A DNA stretch of 64,000 nucleotides from Odobenus rosmarus divergens (GCF_000321225.1 NW_004450403.1:998752-1062751), one strand, 5' to 3'; positions 1 through 11,070 are shown, counted from the stretch's first letter. Numbers and translations are program-made. Notes: a model not told the origin generated them from the letters alone.

Positions 1-284
1 CAGAGGGACTGTTCCCAACGTGGAGATGCCAGCAGGACTAAGCAGTAACACCCATTAGAATGTGCTGCAGGGATAGTCATGTTCTCTATGCATGCTGGAG
101 ACCAGCAGACACAAGGGACTAGTGAACATCTGAAATGCCACTCATGGGGCCAAGGGACTGAAATTTTATTTTTATGTTGACTTAATTTAAAATTTTAATA
201 GCCATATGTGGCTTGTGCAAACATACCAGACAGTGCAGGACGTGGTCACGATCGCATTAAGATCAGAGAATAACTCCATTGAGC

Positions 285-660
285 TGGATATCCATCCATT
301 CACTAATTCAAGGAAGCAAAATTCACTGCACCTGCCAGCCACTGTGTTAGGTCCTGGAATGCAGAGATAAAAGGCAGAAAAAGTACTGGCCTTGGACGTT
401 TGAAGTCTAGTGGGGGGAAAATATCAAATACAACACATTGGATCCAGATGAAATGTACCTAAGGCATTAAAGGTCTGCACAGGTCTCCGGAGCCAAAGAA
501 GAGGTGAGTGGTTGGTAGGGTGTTATAGCAGGCTTTGCAGAGAAAGTGCTGCTTGTCTGTGTCTTGAGGAGTGAGTAAGCGTTTGGCAAATGAAGGAGGT
601 GAGATAGAGCATTCCAGATGAAGGAAATGCATGAAAACAATGGGCAGAACAGTATAACCT
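285..660 (-). repeat. L2 LINE relic (3' part)
   Basis: The plus strand reads as the reverse complement of a LINE-2 3' region: CCATTCACTAATTCA, then a CACTGTGTTAGGTCCTGGAA-like block, GCAGAGATAAAA, a TCTAGTGGGG block and further on GAGCATTCCAGATGAAGG. These are the usual L2 landmarks in the usual order. It is strongly diverged and old. The outer edges are approximate. Confidence 0.6.
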
Positions 661-3295
661 GGGTATCCTAGGTACCATATAAGGTTTGACGTGAGTTACC
701 TTCAAGTGACCTGCCAGGGAACTTGGATCTCTGCACCTGTGCCAAATCACCCTGGCACCGGTAGCATGCTGCTGCCCCAGCCTGCTGGTGACTCTCAGGC
801 ACCCACATGCAATTCTGCTCTTGACACTCCAGTTACCAGCTTACCAAAAGGCAGCTCTGGTTATCCACAAGCCTGCCTACTTGAGGGGTTCTTGTTATAC
901 TGTAATATAACTGAATATCAAGGAAACCAACTGAAGATGACAATGAAAAGGAGGTTGTAAGTTAAATGTGAGCAAAACACCTGGAACAGCTTGGGGGAGA
1001 GTCAACGAAACTCGAAGAATTATGCACTCAAATTGCTTTGCATTCTATTTTAAAGAATAAAATCTGGAGATGATATATTCTGTTAGCAGTTTACATAAGA
1101 AGCACAGCTTCAGCCCCAGGTCTAAGCGCAAAGACAGTTTGCTGGCTCTACATCAGAATTTCGGTAAATAAGTACACATTTATATCTTTGATGTAATAGT
1201 GAAATACTGAAGACATATCTTGTCAGTTTTCTGGTTCCCAGTTTATTAACTTCTCAGCTAACTAATTGCTGCCCTTGCTTGCATCTTGTTGAGTCTCCTG
1301 CATAGTAGGGGTCTAAGCTGGAGGGAGATAGGAGCAGAGGGGCACCAAGAGTCTTCACGAGGACCTTACAGGCTCTTCTGAGACCGAAGATGGTAGAGCC
1401 TTTCAGGAGGAGGTGACAGAGGGCAGGGTCTCTACGCAAAGACTACATTGCTTTGTAAGGAGATGAAATCACAGCTAAGTGAACTAAATACACGGTTTAA
1501 GAACATTGCAGAAAAGTGGGCCTCGAATGACATCCTGGTAAGAACAGCAAAGAGTAGAATGATTTTGTTATTCAGAAATGCAGCCCAGGTGATGGCATGT
1601 TCTAGAACGATGTAGAGAAGGATGGACTTCATAGCCTTTCATGGGAATAGGAATTCTGTCTTTCAATCCCATGGGCTCTAAAGATGATATGCTCCAACCT
1701 GGAATTGCAGCAGAGACCCTGGCCAACCCTATAAGAAGCCAGGATGAGCAGGGCTGACAACTGGCTGTCACAGGATCGGGGGAAACGGGAGGGAATGGGA
1801 GGGCGACAGCCTGCTAACTGGCTAATTGTGGAGTGTGAATTATAAAGGATTGCAGGAACCTTTATACACCACTGACATGTCACCTGCATATCATAGGTTG
1901 TCACGTGATGTAAGCATGGGAGTGGGGCAGTTAAACATAATAGCACACATTTGATCTTTAAATAGGGTAGACCCCTGTGGGAGAATGACCCTCCCAGGAC
2001 AGCGGCGCTCTCCCACGGATGGGAGAATTCAGCAGGACATCTAGTGCTCGGCAGACGTGAAGGAGTGGAATCCAGTGTGGGAAGGGAAGGCCGGGCTGGG
2101 CCTGGAGGGGTGACAGTTTCTGACATCTTTAAAGGGAGGTGACCCTCAGAACTGATGGAAGTAAGCAGATGTTGGGAAGCTTGATTTCCAGTTACCAGCC
2201 CGGTGAGTTTTGAGTTATGATGGTTTGGTCCTTCACTCGAGTGCCACCATGTTTTATAATCCAGGCTGGTGAGATGGGCAGTGTCTCGGGCATGCCTGCC
2301 CTGACTCCAGCGTAGCAGAGGAAGACTCTACATGTACTGATGGATGCCAAGACAGGGAAGGGTCCAGCCTGTCTGCATATCATCTCTAAAGTCTGAACTC
2401 AAGTCCAAAACATGCCCATCAAGAAAACCAGCTTACTGTCTCTTTCCCAAAGTTGGTGCCTGGGCAATTAAATCATCAAAGACAGAGTTTCTTGTTAATA
2501 TGCTGAGCACATTCAAGGTAAGCCTAGTGCCTTTGGGTCAGAAGTTAATCACAGCTAATCTATTTTTATACAAATACTGGCATTGCTAAATGCTCATACA
2601 TCTTTGTGCAATATTTACATAAACAGCAAAAAAAAATGAATCCTTCCAGCATCTCTAAATATGATGTGCATTTTTTCCAATAAATATTTTATATAGAAAA
2701 AAATGTATATATTATTACAAGGGATAAAATAAAGTTGTAACTACGGTTTTATGTAAAGGACACAAGAAGGGAGCTGGGGAAGGGGGACTGGTTGTAGAAT
2801 CAGTGTGTAGGTCAGAATGCCCTTTCTGCATTTATAAAACACAAGAAAGACATGACATGTTAGTTAGCCACGGTTTTAAGTGATGAGTGCATGCATTCAG
2901 AGTTCTTGCATATTATTTCCTATAATAATCATGATAATTTACAGAGCTATAATTTAGCATTTTAGGAAATGATTTATTGTATAATAAAATAAGAAAAGAG
3001 ACGGCTTTCATTCATATCCAGTCCGTCATTGGATATCATCCAGGGAAAGGGGATGAGGGAGAGTCAAGCTGGAATAATCAACATGGATGAGGGCTCAGGA
3101 AGCCCACAGTGCTGGCCACAAAATCCCAGTTTGTCATCAGGTTAGGAAGAACCATAGGGAAATAAAAGAAATGTCCATCTACAGTAAAACATTGGTTGAG
3201 TATAAAAAAAAAAAAAGCCCTTCATCTGGGACCCAAGAAATGATCTGGACTCAGGAGAAAATTACAAACCTAAATGAAGATTTCTTTCATGTTAT
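661..3295. other. Unassigned non-coding DNA
   Basis: No gene or confident repeat is seen. The minus-strand open frame of 165 codons at 1629-2126 has no recognisable motif and no clear splice context. The part from about 2600 to 3000 is AT-rich with short A runs. Degraded old repeats may be present that cannot be named by eye. Confidence 0.55.
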
Positions 3296-3310
3296 AAAAC
3301 ATATCTCACC

Positions 3311-3501
3311 GGGCGCCTGGGTGGCTCAGTTGGTTGAGCAACTGCCTTCGGCTCAGGTCATGATCCTGGAGTCCCGGGATCGAGTCCCGCATCGGGCTCC
3401 CTGCTCAGCAGGGAGTCTGCTTCTCCTCTGACCCTCTTCCCTCTCATGCTCTCTATCTCATTCTCTCTCTCAAATAAATAAATAAAATCTTAAAAAAAAA
3501 A
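3311..3501 (+). repeat. Can-SINE (tRNA-derived SINE)
   Basis: A full-length copy starting GGGCGCCTGGGTGGCTCAGT, with an A box (TGGCTCAGTTGG), a B box (GATCGAGTCC), a CT-rich block and an AATAAATAAATAAAATCTT tail followed by poly-A. It is flanked by a perfect 15 bp duplication, AAAACATATCTCACC, at 3296-3310 and 3502-3516, so it is one of the younger insertions here. Confidence 0.97.
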
Positions 3502-3570
3502 AAAACATATCTCACCGCCATTTGGCCACATACTGTGGTTGGCATAACCATCTTATAAATTACTTTATAG

Positions 3571-3800
3571 TAGGGCTGCTAAGTGTTGGCAATATTGATA
3601 TTTTAGGTTCCTGGATAATTATTTGTTGTGGGGGCTGGTCTGGGCCCTGTAGGCTATTTGACAGCGTCCCCAGCCTCTACTTAGTAACATCGCAATCCAT
3701 CCAAATGTGACAAGCAAAAATGTCTCCAGACATGGCCAGATGTCCCTGATTGCATGGAAATGAAGAGGGGTGACAAAATAACCCCAACTGAGAACCACTG
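3571..3800 (-). mobile_element. MER20, non-autonomous hAT-Charlie DNA transposon
   Basis: Near full length. Read on the plus strand it has the reversed MER20 landmarks in order: a TGTTGGCAATATTGATATTT block, TTGTTGTGGGGGCTG, CAAAAATGTCTCCAGACAT, and the end CCCAACTGAGAACCACTG. Flanking 8-mers CTTTATAG and CTTCACAA could be a decayed target duplication. MER20 is a eutherian family, and copies elsewhere are known to act as hormone-responsive regulatory DNA. Nothing here shows activity. Confidence 0.9.
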
Positions 3801-4039
3801 CTTCACAAAGATAACCTTCCTTCTTTGGTGAAGGGATTCACAAGGCAGCCCATGGAGCTTGGCAAAACTCCTGAGGATCCTATGATTAACTCTCACTCCG
3901 TGAGAAATCACTCTTCCAGCTATTATGGAAACAGGTGAAGGCAGCTTCTCCTATCCCAACTGTGGAAACACGCACTTCGAAAGTTATTCATTTATTTGCT
4001 ATTCTCCTCATCATTCCTTGAAGCCTGTTGCACAGTGAT

Positions 4040-4175
4040 CGTTAACCTGTTTGTCTTTACTAGCTTGTGGGTTCCACAAAAACAGGACTATGTCTTATTC
4101 ATATTTACATCCCTGGAGCCCAGCAGAGAGCCTGGCAAAGTCTATTTTCTCAATAAATATTTATGTGTTGATCAA
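4040..4175 (+). repeat. L2 LINE 3' end
   Basis: The classical L2 terminus is visible: a CTTGTGGGTTCCACAAAAAC block, GGACTATGTCTTATTCAT, a CATCCCTGGAGCCCAGCAGA block, GAGCCTGGCAAAG and CTCAATAAATATTTATGTG. The AATAAA belongs to the repeat and is not evidence of a gene end. Confidence 0.8.
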
Positions 4176-4280
4176 CTAAAATAACAAATGAAGCAAGTGA
4201 ACATAAAAAATGCATATATTCTCTACCCAGTATGAGAGCATTTACACAAAGAGCAATGGTACCTTAAGAACTCTATCACA

Positions 4281-4496
4281 GGGGTGCCTGGGGGGCTCGG
4301 TCGGTTCAGCATCCAACTCTTGGTTTCGGCTCAGGTCGTGATCTCAGGGTCCTGAGATCGAGCCCCACGTCGTTGGGCTCTGCATTCAGCAGGGAGTCTG
4401 CTCAAGATTCTTTCTACCTTTTCCCTTTGCCCCTACCCCCCATGCACCCTCTTGCTCTGTCTCTCAAATAAATAAATAAGTCCCCCCCCAAAAAAA
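4281..4496 (+). repeat. Can-SINE, older diverged copy
   Basis: Starts GGGGTGCCTGGGGGGCTCGG and keeps the TTTCGGCTCAGGTCGTGATC core, a B-box-like GAGATCGAGCCCC and a CTCAAATAAATAAATAAG tail. The tail is broken by a run of C. The CATCCAACTCTTGGTTTCGG variant resembles older Can-SINE types. No clean target duplication is seen, which fits greater age. Confidence 0.92.
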
Positions 4497-5309
4497 GAAC
4501 TGAATTACACAGTGAATTCAGCTGAAAGCAACAAGTTGAGTACAATAAAACAATGCAGCCAACACCTACTGAAGCTGATGTGAGCTGCCCGAGCAGAGAG
4601 GCAGAAAGACTTCTGTCCAAAATGTACATCGATGCCTCACTTCACGAGCCATGGGCGTGCAAGCTCAGGAGCAACACAGCCAGGGCCCACATTCGGTATT
4701 TGTGCGCAATGGTTTGCACAAGCTCCGTACTCTCGGTAGCCAGGACGGCTCGTCTCCATGCTCTCGTTCCAGGCAGCAAGCCGCAGTAGATGCAGTAGAT
4801 GTCATTCTGATGGATGCTGCCTGTCTGGGCAGCTGGATCGCACTTGAGCCAAAAGATGGCTATCCCCTTGAAAATGAGCAGGGCATTCTCGGGTGTTGTT
4901 GTAGATTATCAAATCCATCTCCATGTGCCATCAAAATACACCACATTCCAGGGAGAGCATCGTCTGCCCACACCAACATGCTGTCCTTCTCCAGAAGCCA
5001 TGCATGTGTTGGCCACCAGACACAGCAAGAATAGCTTCTGAAGGGCTCTGGAAAATTCAGCCAAGATGGGCAAAATCAAACCCATGGGAACTGACCATCA
5101 GACAAATACAGGCAAGCTGCCTACAATGAGGTTATCTGGGTCACTCCTCTGAGGAGGGATGGCAGGTTATCACTCCACCTTGAGTCATGGGCTTGGCTCC
5201 TCGTTGTATGAATAAATGCGGGTGTGCCCTCAAATTCTGCAGTAAATGTCAGTGGGGTTATTTTAAAACGCACTTTAATTCAGCTGACATTTATGGATTT
5301 TATTTTATT
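4497..5309. other. Unassigned DNA with an open minus-strand frame
   Basis: Not recognised as any repeat. A minus-strand frame is open stop to stop for 87 codons (stop at 4642-4644, upstream stop 4906-4908). It includes hydrophobic stretches and the peptide NDIYCIYCGLLPG. No initiator with good context, splice sites or poly-A tail is evident. Overlapping plus-strand frames of 78, 127, 75 and 68 codons also exist, so the stretch is simply poor in stop codons. It could be a decayed retrocopy or chance. Confidence 0.25.
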
Positions 5310-5720
5310 TTTACCAGCACAAACATGAAAATGCAGTGATGTCACCCCTTGCCTGAAATTCCTTAGTGGTTTTCTTCATAATGAAATCTACAGTCTGAAC
5401 TTCCTGCTGGTGTTTTTACACCCCGGCTCCAAGGTAAGCGACCACTAATCCCCTGGCTCTGGAATCCAATGGAACTGTCCTACAGGCCACCCTCTGGCCT
5501 TAGCATACTCTCTCATGTCACCTTGCCTTCGCCTCGGGGACCTTCTGCCTACAACACCCCTTCTTGATTGTCTCGCTGAGAAATTCGTATTATCTCCTCC
5601 AATTTAGTCAGGACTTCCTTTCTGATGCCTCTAACTCTCCCATCTCCTGCAGCCCATTGCCCTGCTCTTCCCTGTACTGACCTCCACCGTCGCCGCTAGC
5701 AGAGTATCATGACAGTCTGA
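5310..5720 (+). repeat. L2 LINE relic (3' region)
   Basis: Follows the L2 order: CTGAAATTCCTTAGTGG, a GAAATCTACAGTCTGAACTT block, a CTCTGGCCTTAGCATACTC block, CACCTTGCCTTC, GACCTTCTGCCTACAACACC, then TCAGGACTTCCTTTCTGATG. About 400 bases are traceable, with the very 3' terminus missing or too decayed. Confidence 0.7.
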
Positions 5721-5754
5721 TTGCATCCATTCCCCAGCTTTTAGGAAGCCATTT

Positions 5755-6055
5755 GAGGGTCGGAAGCATGAACTTCAGAATGGGTATGTCTGGGGCGCCG
5801 GGATGGCTCAGTCATTGAGCGTCTGCCTTCGGCTCAGGTCATGGTCCCAGGGTCCTGGCATCGAGCCCCACATTGGGCTCCCTGCTCCGCGGGAAGCCTG
5901 CTTCTCCCTCTGCCACTCCCCCTGCTTGTATTCCCTCTCTTGCTGTGTCTCTCTCTATCAAATAAATAAAATCTAAAAAAAAAAAAAAAAAAGAATGGGT
6001 ACGTCTGAAGCCTGGCTCTGCACATGACAAATTAAAGACCCTCAGACAGGTGAGG
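5755..6055 (+). repeat. Possible MIR relic split by a SINE
   Basis: The sequence to either side of the SINE at 5793-5991, once joined across the target duplication, resembles an MIR core: AAGCATGAACTTCAGAATGGG, then GAAGCCTGGCTCTGCACATG, then AAAGACCCTCAGACAG. The match is weak and is given at low confidence. Confidence 0.35.
5793..5991 (+). repeat. Can-SINE
   Basis: Full-length copy starting GGGCGCCGGGATGGCTCAGT and ending with CAAATAAATAAAATCT plus poly-A. The 16 bp target duplication at 5777-5792 and 5992-6007 differs at one base (AGAATGGGTATGTCTG against AGAATGGGTACGTCTG). Short open frames on its minus strand reflect the CT/GA-rich body, not coding. Confidence 0.96.
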
Positions 6056-6764
6056 AAGAAATAAATATATACCGCATCCCCTTAAAAAATATATATAATA
6101 AATCAATACAATTTCAACGAACAGGAATGGAAAGTGAGATCACAGAAAAGAACAAGTCAGAAACGCAGTCCGGGAGGAGCACTGTATTGGGCGTAGTGGA
6201 AGCTCGCTAGCTGATGACAACTGCTCATGGCCAATATTAAGCTTCTCCCTTACAATTCTTATTTGTTAGAGAGAAAGGAAAAGACCTCTTTCTTGGAAGA
6301 AGCAGGACCTTTTAAAGCTTCAAGTGCCAACGTAAATTCCTCCTACATGGCTTCCAGGGGGAGAGAGCTATGATGCAGCAGAGAGTTCCTTCAGGTCAGG
6401 AACTGGTCCCAGAAGTCACACACCACCAGCTCCATCACACTGAAGGGCCCGCCTCCTGAAAGGAGGGGCACCAAACAACGGAGGGTCAGAGCCCTCCCTG
6501 TGGAACACGTGGAGCTTCAGCCAGCAGTCCCAGCTCAAGCCGTTCCTAAGAAAGCACCATGTGTCCATTCAGGGATGTCCCGAAACCATGACACTGAATC
6601 ACGTAGCCTCCCACCTGTTCTAGTGATGTGTAAGGTTGTCCATGAAGCCGTGGGGAGAGAACAAACCTCGGAAAGGTCTTTAAGCAACAGAGACCAACCC
6701 ACAAAACTTGTTTCTCATTCAAGGTCAGTTTTGATTCACTAATAATAAGTTTTAGAGCCTATTT
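6056..6764. other. Unassigned non-coding DNA
   Basis: No gene or named repeat is recognised. An 80-codon plus-strand frame at 6500-6742 lacks any motif or splice context and is probably chance. The stretch runs into the tetranucleotide repeat that follows. Confidence 0.5.
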
Positions 6765-6834
6765 TATCTATCTATATCTATCTATCTATCTATCTATCTA
6801 TCATCTATCTATCTATCATCTATCTATCTATCAT
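6765..6834. repeat. (TCTA)n tetranucleotide microsatellite
   Basis: About 70 bases of TCTA units, interrupted by TATCTA and ATCATCTA variants. The long uninterrupted inner blocks make length polymorphism likely. Confidence 0.98.
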
Positions 6835-6980
6835 TTATTTGAGCCTATTTAGAATTTACAACATGAAAGTCCCCACTGATGCACAATGCAGAACCCAATT
6901 TAATTTCTCCCACGTAATCTCATTTTTTCCAATACTGAAACTCTGTATTGAATGATTTTATGTCATCATTTAAAGGCACC

Positions 6981-7180
6981 CCTGGGACGCCTGGGTGGCT
7001 CAGCTGGTTAAGTATCTGCCTTTGGCTCAGGTCATGATCCCAGAGTCCTGGGATCGAGTCCCACATTGGGCTCCCTGCTCAGCGGGGAGCCTGCTTCTCC
7101 CTCTGCCTGCCAGTCCCACTGCTTGTGCTCTCTCTCTCTCTCTGACAAATAAATAAATAAAATATTTTTTAAAAAAGACC
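6981..7180 (+). repeat. Can-SINE
   Basis: Body starts GGGACGCCTGGGTGGCTCAG, with B box GGATCGAGTCC, a TCTCTCTCTCTCTC block and a GACAAATAAATAAATAAAAT tail. An 11 bp duplication TTAAAGGCACC is present at 6970-6980 and 7181-7191. Confidence 0.96.
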
Positions 7181-7319
7181 TTAAAGGCACCGTGCTTAAC
7201 CGGGGGGTGGTTTTAACTTGAGGAATTGATAGCAGAGGTATTGATGGTCCACTCAACAGTCCACACTTCTTGATATATCTTTCATTCACATCGAAGACAT
7301 GGCCATCCATCCAGGTTCA

Positions 7320-7432
7320 CAGAGAAGAGGAAGAGAAGAAGGAAGAAGGGGGGGCAGAGGGGTAAACAGAAAATACTGTAAAAAAGAAGAGGCAGTAGAA
7401 GAAAGCAGGGGGAAGAACCTAGAGAAAGCAGG
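7320..7432. repeat. Purine-rich (GA)-type low-complexity tract
   Basis: Mostly G and A on the plus strand, including GAAGAGGAAGAGAAGAAGG and a short G run. It is not a clean microsatellite. No gene overlaps. Confidence 0.7.
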
Positions 7433-9228
7433 CACTGGACAGAAATGATTTTAAATTGTTCTATTCAAGGGCTGAAAAGTCATCGAGAAGTCTTATCTCT
7501 GGTGAGTCCTCAGTCTGTCCTCAGAATTAGTGCCAAATTGGCACAAGACTTTTCAATTCCGCTCATATTTGCAGTGAAGCGGCTCCATTGTCAAGTGAAT
7601 TCTGATTATGATTGCAAATGTGAAAGAAATGTGTAGACAGGTAGCAGAGTGTAATTTCATTGTCCCTGTGATATATTAAGGAAGGTACCTTGCAAGATAA
7701 TATAAGAAAGAAAACCATGCATAATAACCCAGCACATGCAGAGTGTTCATTACAGAAGCAGAGGAATAGATTTGTTAAATTATAATTGTTTTTATATTTA
7801 CAATTTCTCCAATAAATTAAGGATTCGTATACTAATTCGATTGTATATTACAGTACCTGCACGTGTTACTTTCCATCACTCCACAATTGGCAGATGGTGC
7901 AGAGCAGGTGATTCTGCTCTTAGGAGGCCCAGAATTTTAAAGAGAAAAGTATAATTGTGTGTGTGGCTTTTTGGCTGTTCCCTGGCTGTGTTTGTGATTC
8001 TGGTCCACTTATATACCATGCGGCTTCAATTTTACCGCTGTGCTTTTATTCTGAAAACTACTCATGTGTTTTTTCCCCATAAAATCTATATTACTCATCA
8101 TTTCAAAATTTTAGAAGAAATTATACTGTTTAGACAAACACAGTCGTGTTATTATAAACCATTGAAAGGTGTTTCCCATTAAATGATGAAGTCTGATTTT
8201 CTTCTCCTTGGGACGAATGACTTGATCTACTAAAGTCTTTGTATGTTCAAACTTACTGGAGACACATTTTCCCAAATTAACGAACATCTATTGGATGACT
8301 AAATGAATGACCAACAGAACAGAATAGAATGAATAGATCATGTGGAAGGACAGGTGGATTATCTGACTAGCTCATGCAGGGTGTTGAGACCATTAAAGCC
8401 TGGGAGGAGAAGGGTGGTTTGACATGGTGAACAGTGGTGCACCCCGGGTGGTTTCAAAGTTTACTGCGAACTCTAATCCCCCTGGGGGGATATTCGTCCT
8501 CCTGTAGATGGAGTTCTTTGCCAGCATCTTCCCAGATGTGTGAAACTCTCCCAAGGGCATAGAAGCCAGAAGGTAAAAAGCCCCCCTTGGTCTCCATTGG
8601 CCCGCACATCCTGCAGGGGCCCCAGATAGTTGTGTCTTTTAAAATTGTAGGATTAGTGATTGGGGGCGAATCATGATTCCCAAGGCATTCAATTTCATCC
8701 TTGACCAAATCTACCCACTCTGATATATTTTCACCAGCACCCAACAATCCAGCAATGCTAACAGCCCTGTGGGTTTCCTTGTCTGACCCCAGCTGAAGTT
8801 CCTACGGTCATCCCTTTTTTGTTCACAAGTGGAAACCCACGAGACAGATAGATACTCAGCTGCGCAGCTGGGATGGTTTGCCTTCTCGGCAACCTTTCCT
8901 GGTCTCCCCATGCTGTGATTAGCAATTCCATTTGGGATAAAAATAATTAGTGACATATACCGAAACATTTTTAAAAACACTCTGGTGAAAATATGACTCT
9001 TTCAAATAATATTCTACCTTAGAGAATCTACTTTTATAAAGGTAAATAAATTGTAACTGAAAATCTTTTTCTTGAAAGTTTCAACTCAGACATGCCTAAA
9101 TCATGATCTCTAGCAATATCCAATATTGTGTAGAGTGTTTTTTTAACAAGTTAATAAATAACTCTAAAAATGTTACAAAAATGTAAATACATATGAAATA
9201 TAAGTGAATGCATATTTATTTATATTTT
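7433..9228. other. Unassigned DNA with two overlapping minus-strand frames
   Basis: No repeat is recognised by eye. Two minus-strand frames, 8711-8980 and 8454-8747, overlap by about 37 bases in different phases, so together they give about 175 codons with a single phase change. The second one contains WVDLVKDEIECLG and CGPMETKGGFLPSGFYALG, which have a protein-like composition. I cannot assign either to a family. A frameshifted retrocopy or an old retroviral relic are possible, as is chance. Confidence 0.3.
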
Positions 9229-9247
9229 CTATTGTATTTATTTTCTT

Positions 9248-9446
9248 TTTTAAAGATTTTATTTATTTATTTATTTATTTATTTACTTACTTGAGAGACA
9301 GCAAGCATGGGGAGAGGGGAGGGGGCAGAGGGAGAAGCAGACTCCCCGCTGAGCAGGGAGCCTGATGCGGGGCTCGATCCTAGGGACTTGAGATCATGAC
9401 CTGAACCGAAGGTGGACACTTAACCATCTGAGCCACCCAGGCATCC
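9248..9446 (-). repeat. Can-SINE
   Basis: Reverse orientation: on the plus strand it opens with the tail complement (TTTAAAGATTTTATTTATTT) and ends GAGCCACCCAGGCATCCC. The 19 bp duplication at 9229-9247 and 9447-9465 differs at one base (CTATTGTATTTATTTTCTT against CTATTATATTTATTTTCTT). Confidence 0.97.
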
Positions 9447-9465
9447 CTATTATATTTATTTTCTT

Positions 9466-10094
9466 GTTTACATATATTTTTCTATTGTAAAATATCTTAT
9501 TTTCTACATTTTCCCTTATCAACTAAAATTCATTCGTTACCTGTGAATATTAGCAATATTGTCCCAATGGTGATCTAAATGATGGAGTTCAGCATGAACA
9601 TAAAATATATCTTCATTATACCTCTAGAAGAAGCATAGAGAGCAGGTGCCCTATATATAAATCCAAAATAAGTGGCAAGTGCAGATGTCTGCGTTTTCGA
9701 CAGAAGTTGGAACCTATGTGATTCTATGTGTTTCTCCTTGAATGATATTGCAAACCATCCATAATAAGAACAAATAGAGTTGAAGTTTACATAGTGTTTA
9801 CACATGGACAGAATGCTGGGTCTAACTTTTTTTTAAAGGGACATGTTTTCAAAAACAGTTAAATGTAACAATCTGAACTCCGGGTATGGTTCACCGAAGG
9901 GAAAAAAAAAATCAAGGCTTAGGTCGTGTGTGTTTGCACACAAAGGATGATGACATTTTTAACGAGACCATCTAGGAGCACAGACCTTTGTCTTACCAGA
10001 GCTGATTCTTAAAAGCTTCGGAACAAGGCTGTGACCTGCCCCCAAACAGTGGGGAAATGCAGGAGACTCTGACTCCTTCTTTTAGAAAGGACAC
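9466..10094. other. Unassigned AT-rich non-coding DNA
   Basis: Nothing recognised apart from short T and A runs. A 76-codon minus-strand frame at 9575-9805 has no supporting feature. Confidence 0.5.
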
Positions 10095-10260
10095 AAATTG
10101 GGCATGGACTCAGAAGGTCAAAATTTGACCGTCAGCTGTATAGTTAACTGTGTAAACCTCACCAGGGCCATTAGCCTCCTACTTTCCACATCTGAAGGAA
10201 AAATGGTATCCGTGGCCTCATCAAGTTGTATGAAGACTCAAGACCACTCTCAGTTAACAG
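10095..10260 (+). repeat. MIR SINE relic
   Basis: The order GGACTCAGAAGGTCAAAATT, TAACTGTGTAAACCTCACC, CTTTCCACATCTGAAGGAAA and AATGGTATCCGTGGCCTCA follows the MIR core (discriminating TCAGTTTCCTCATCTG-like block). Strongly diverged. Confidence 0.45.
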
Positions 10261-10300
10261 GCTCTGCGTGTGTTAAAGTTTTAGGCAAATGCTAATTACT

Positions 10301-10804
10301 GTAGTTCTTTACATCTTTATCCTCCTTATCTACCCTGGATGAAAAGCCAAAAATTAATCTCGGTGAAACTAATTTCTAGTAAGTGCTGATCTAATTAAAT
10401 CAACTGCCATAAAGTTGAGAATGATGTGTATTCTTCGAAAAAGCTCATTTAACTCAAATAACTGTCAGTTGGTAGGTGAGCAGGAGAAGGTATTTTTGTG
10501 GCAAAATCTCTGGGTTCTCGTCGTGTGATAGGAAACCATCATGGAGACGCACCCCTCTCTCGCAGTCTTCTTCTCTCATTCACAAGCATTGGCACCGATT
10601 CCAAAAATAACCGACAGGAAACTGGCTGCCAAGTCAAGCAGGAGGCAAAATACAGAAATCTCCATGCAGACAGCAGCACTGTCCCACCCTGTCCACGCAC
10701 CTCGATGATTACATGGACCTACCTGCCTGAAGATTTTGCTGGTGAAATCAATAGGTTCTGTTGCAGAGTCGTAACTGGGAGAGAGTAGATTACCTGATGC
10801 ACCA
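10301..10804. other. Unassigned non-coding DNA
   Basis: No gene or repeat recognised. A 96-codon plus-strand frame at 10498-10788 has no recognisable domain. Confidence 0.5.
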
Positions 10805-10820
10805 ACTATTTAATATTCTT

Positions 10821-11013
10821 TTTTTTTTTAACGATTTTATTTATTTATTTGAGAGAGAGTGAGAGACAGACAGCACGAGAGGGAAGAGGGTCAGAGGGAG
10901 AAGCAGACTCCCCGCCGAGCAGGGAGCCTGATGCGGGACTCGATCCCAGGACTCCAGGATCATGACCTGAGCCGAAGGCAGTCGCTTAACCAACTGAGCC
11001 ACCCAGGCGCCCC
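10821..11013 (-). repeat. Can-SINE
   Basis: Opens TTTTTTTTAACGATTTTATT and ends CTGAGCCACCCAGGCGCCCC. A perfect 16 bp duplication ACTATTTAATATTCTT is present at 10805-10820 and 11014-11029, so it is among the youngest copies here. Confidence 0.97.
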
Positions 11014-11047
11014 ACTATTTAATATTCTTAATTCCTCATATTCTAAT

Positions 11048-11070
11048 GTGTGTGTGCGTGTGCGTGTCTA
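11048..11070. repeat. Short (TG)n/(CGTG)n tract
   Basis: GTGTGTGTGCGTGTGCGTGT, an alternating purine-pyrimidine run just beyond the SINE target duplication. Confidence 0.85.

Noticed and set aside
1629..2126. 165-codon minus-strand frame
   Set aside because: No recognisable motif, no start or splice context, and composition typical of non-coding DNA.
3311..3390. SINE heads as tRNA genes
   Set aside because: They are tRNA-derived with A and B boxes but lack a cloverleaf and anticodon arm. They are SINE promoters.
4040..4175. AATAAA as a gene polyadenylation signal
   Set aside because: It is part of the L2 3' terminus. The SINE tails also carry AATAAA motifs of repeat origin.
5834..6030. Open frames inside SINE copies (also at 7032, 10859, 11191, 15965, 16060 and 63148)
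   Set aside because: They are translations of Can-SINE bodies and recur wherever a SINE lies.
6765..6834. TCTA array as a possible CRISPR-like repeat array
   Set aside because: It is a simple tetranucleotide repeat with no spacers, and the genome is mammalian.
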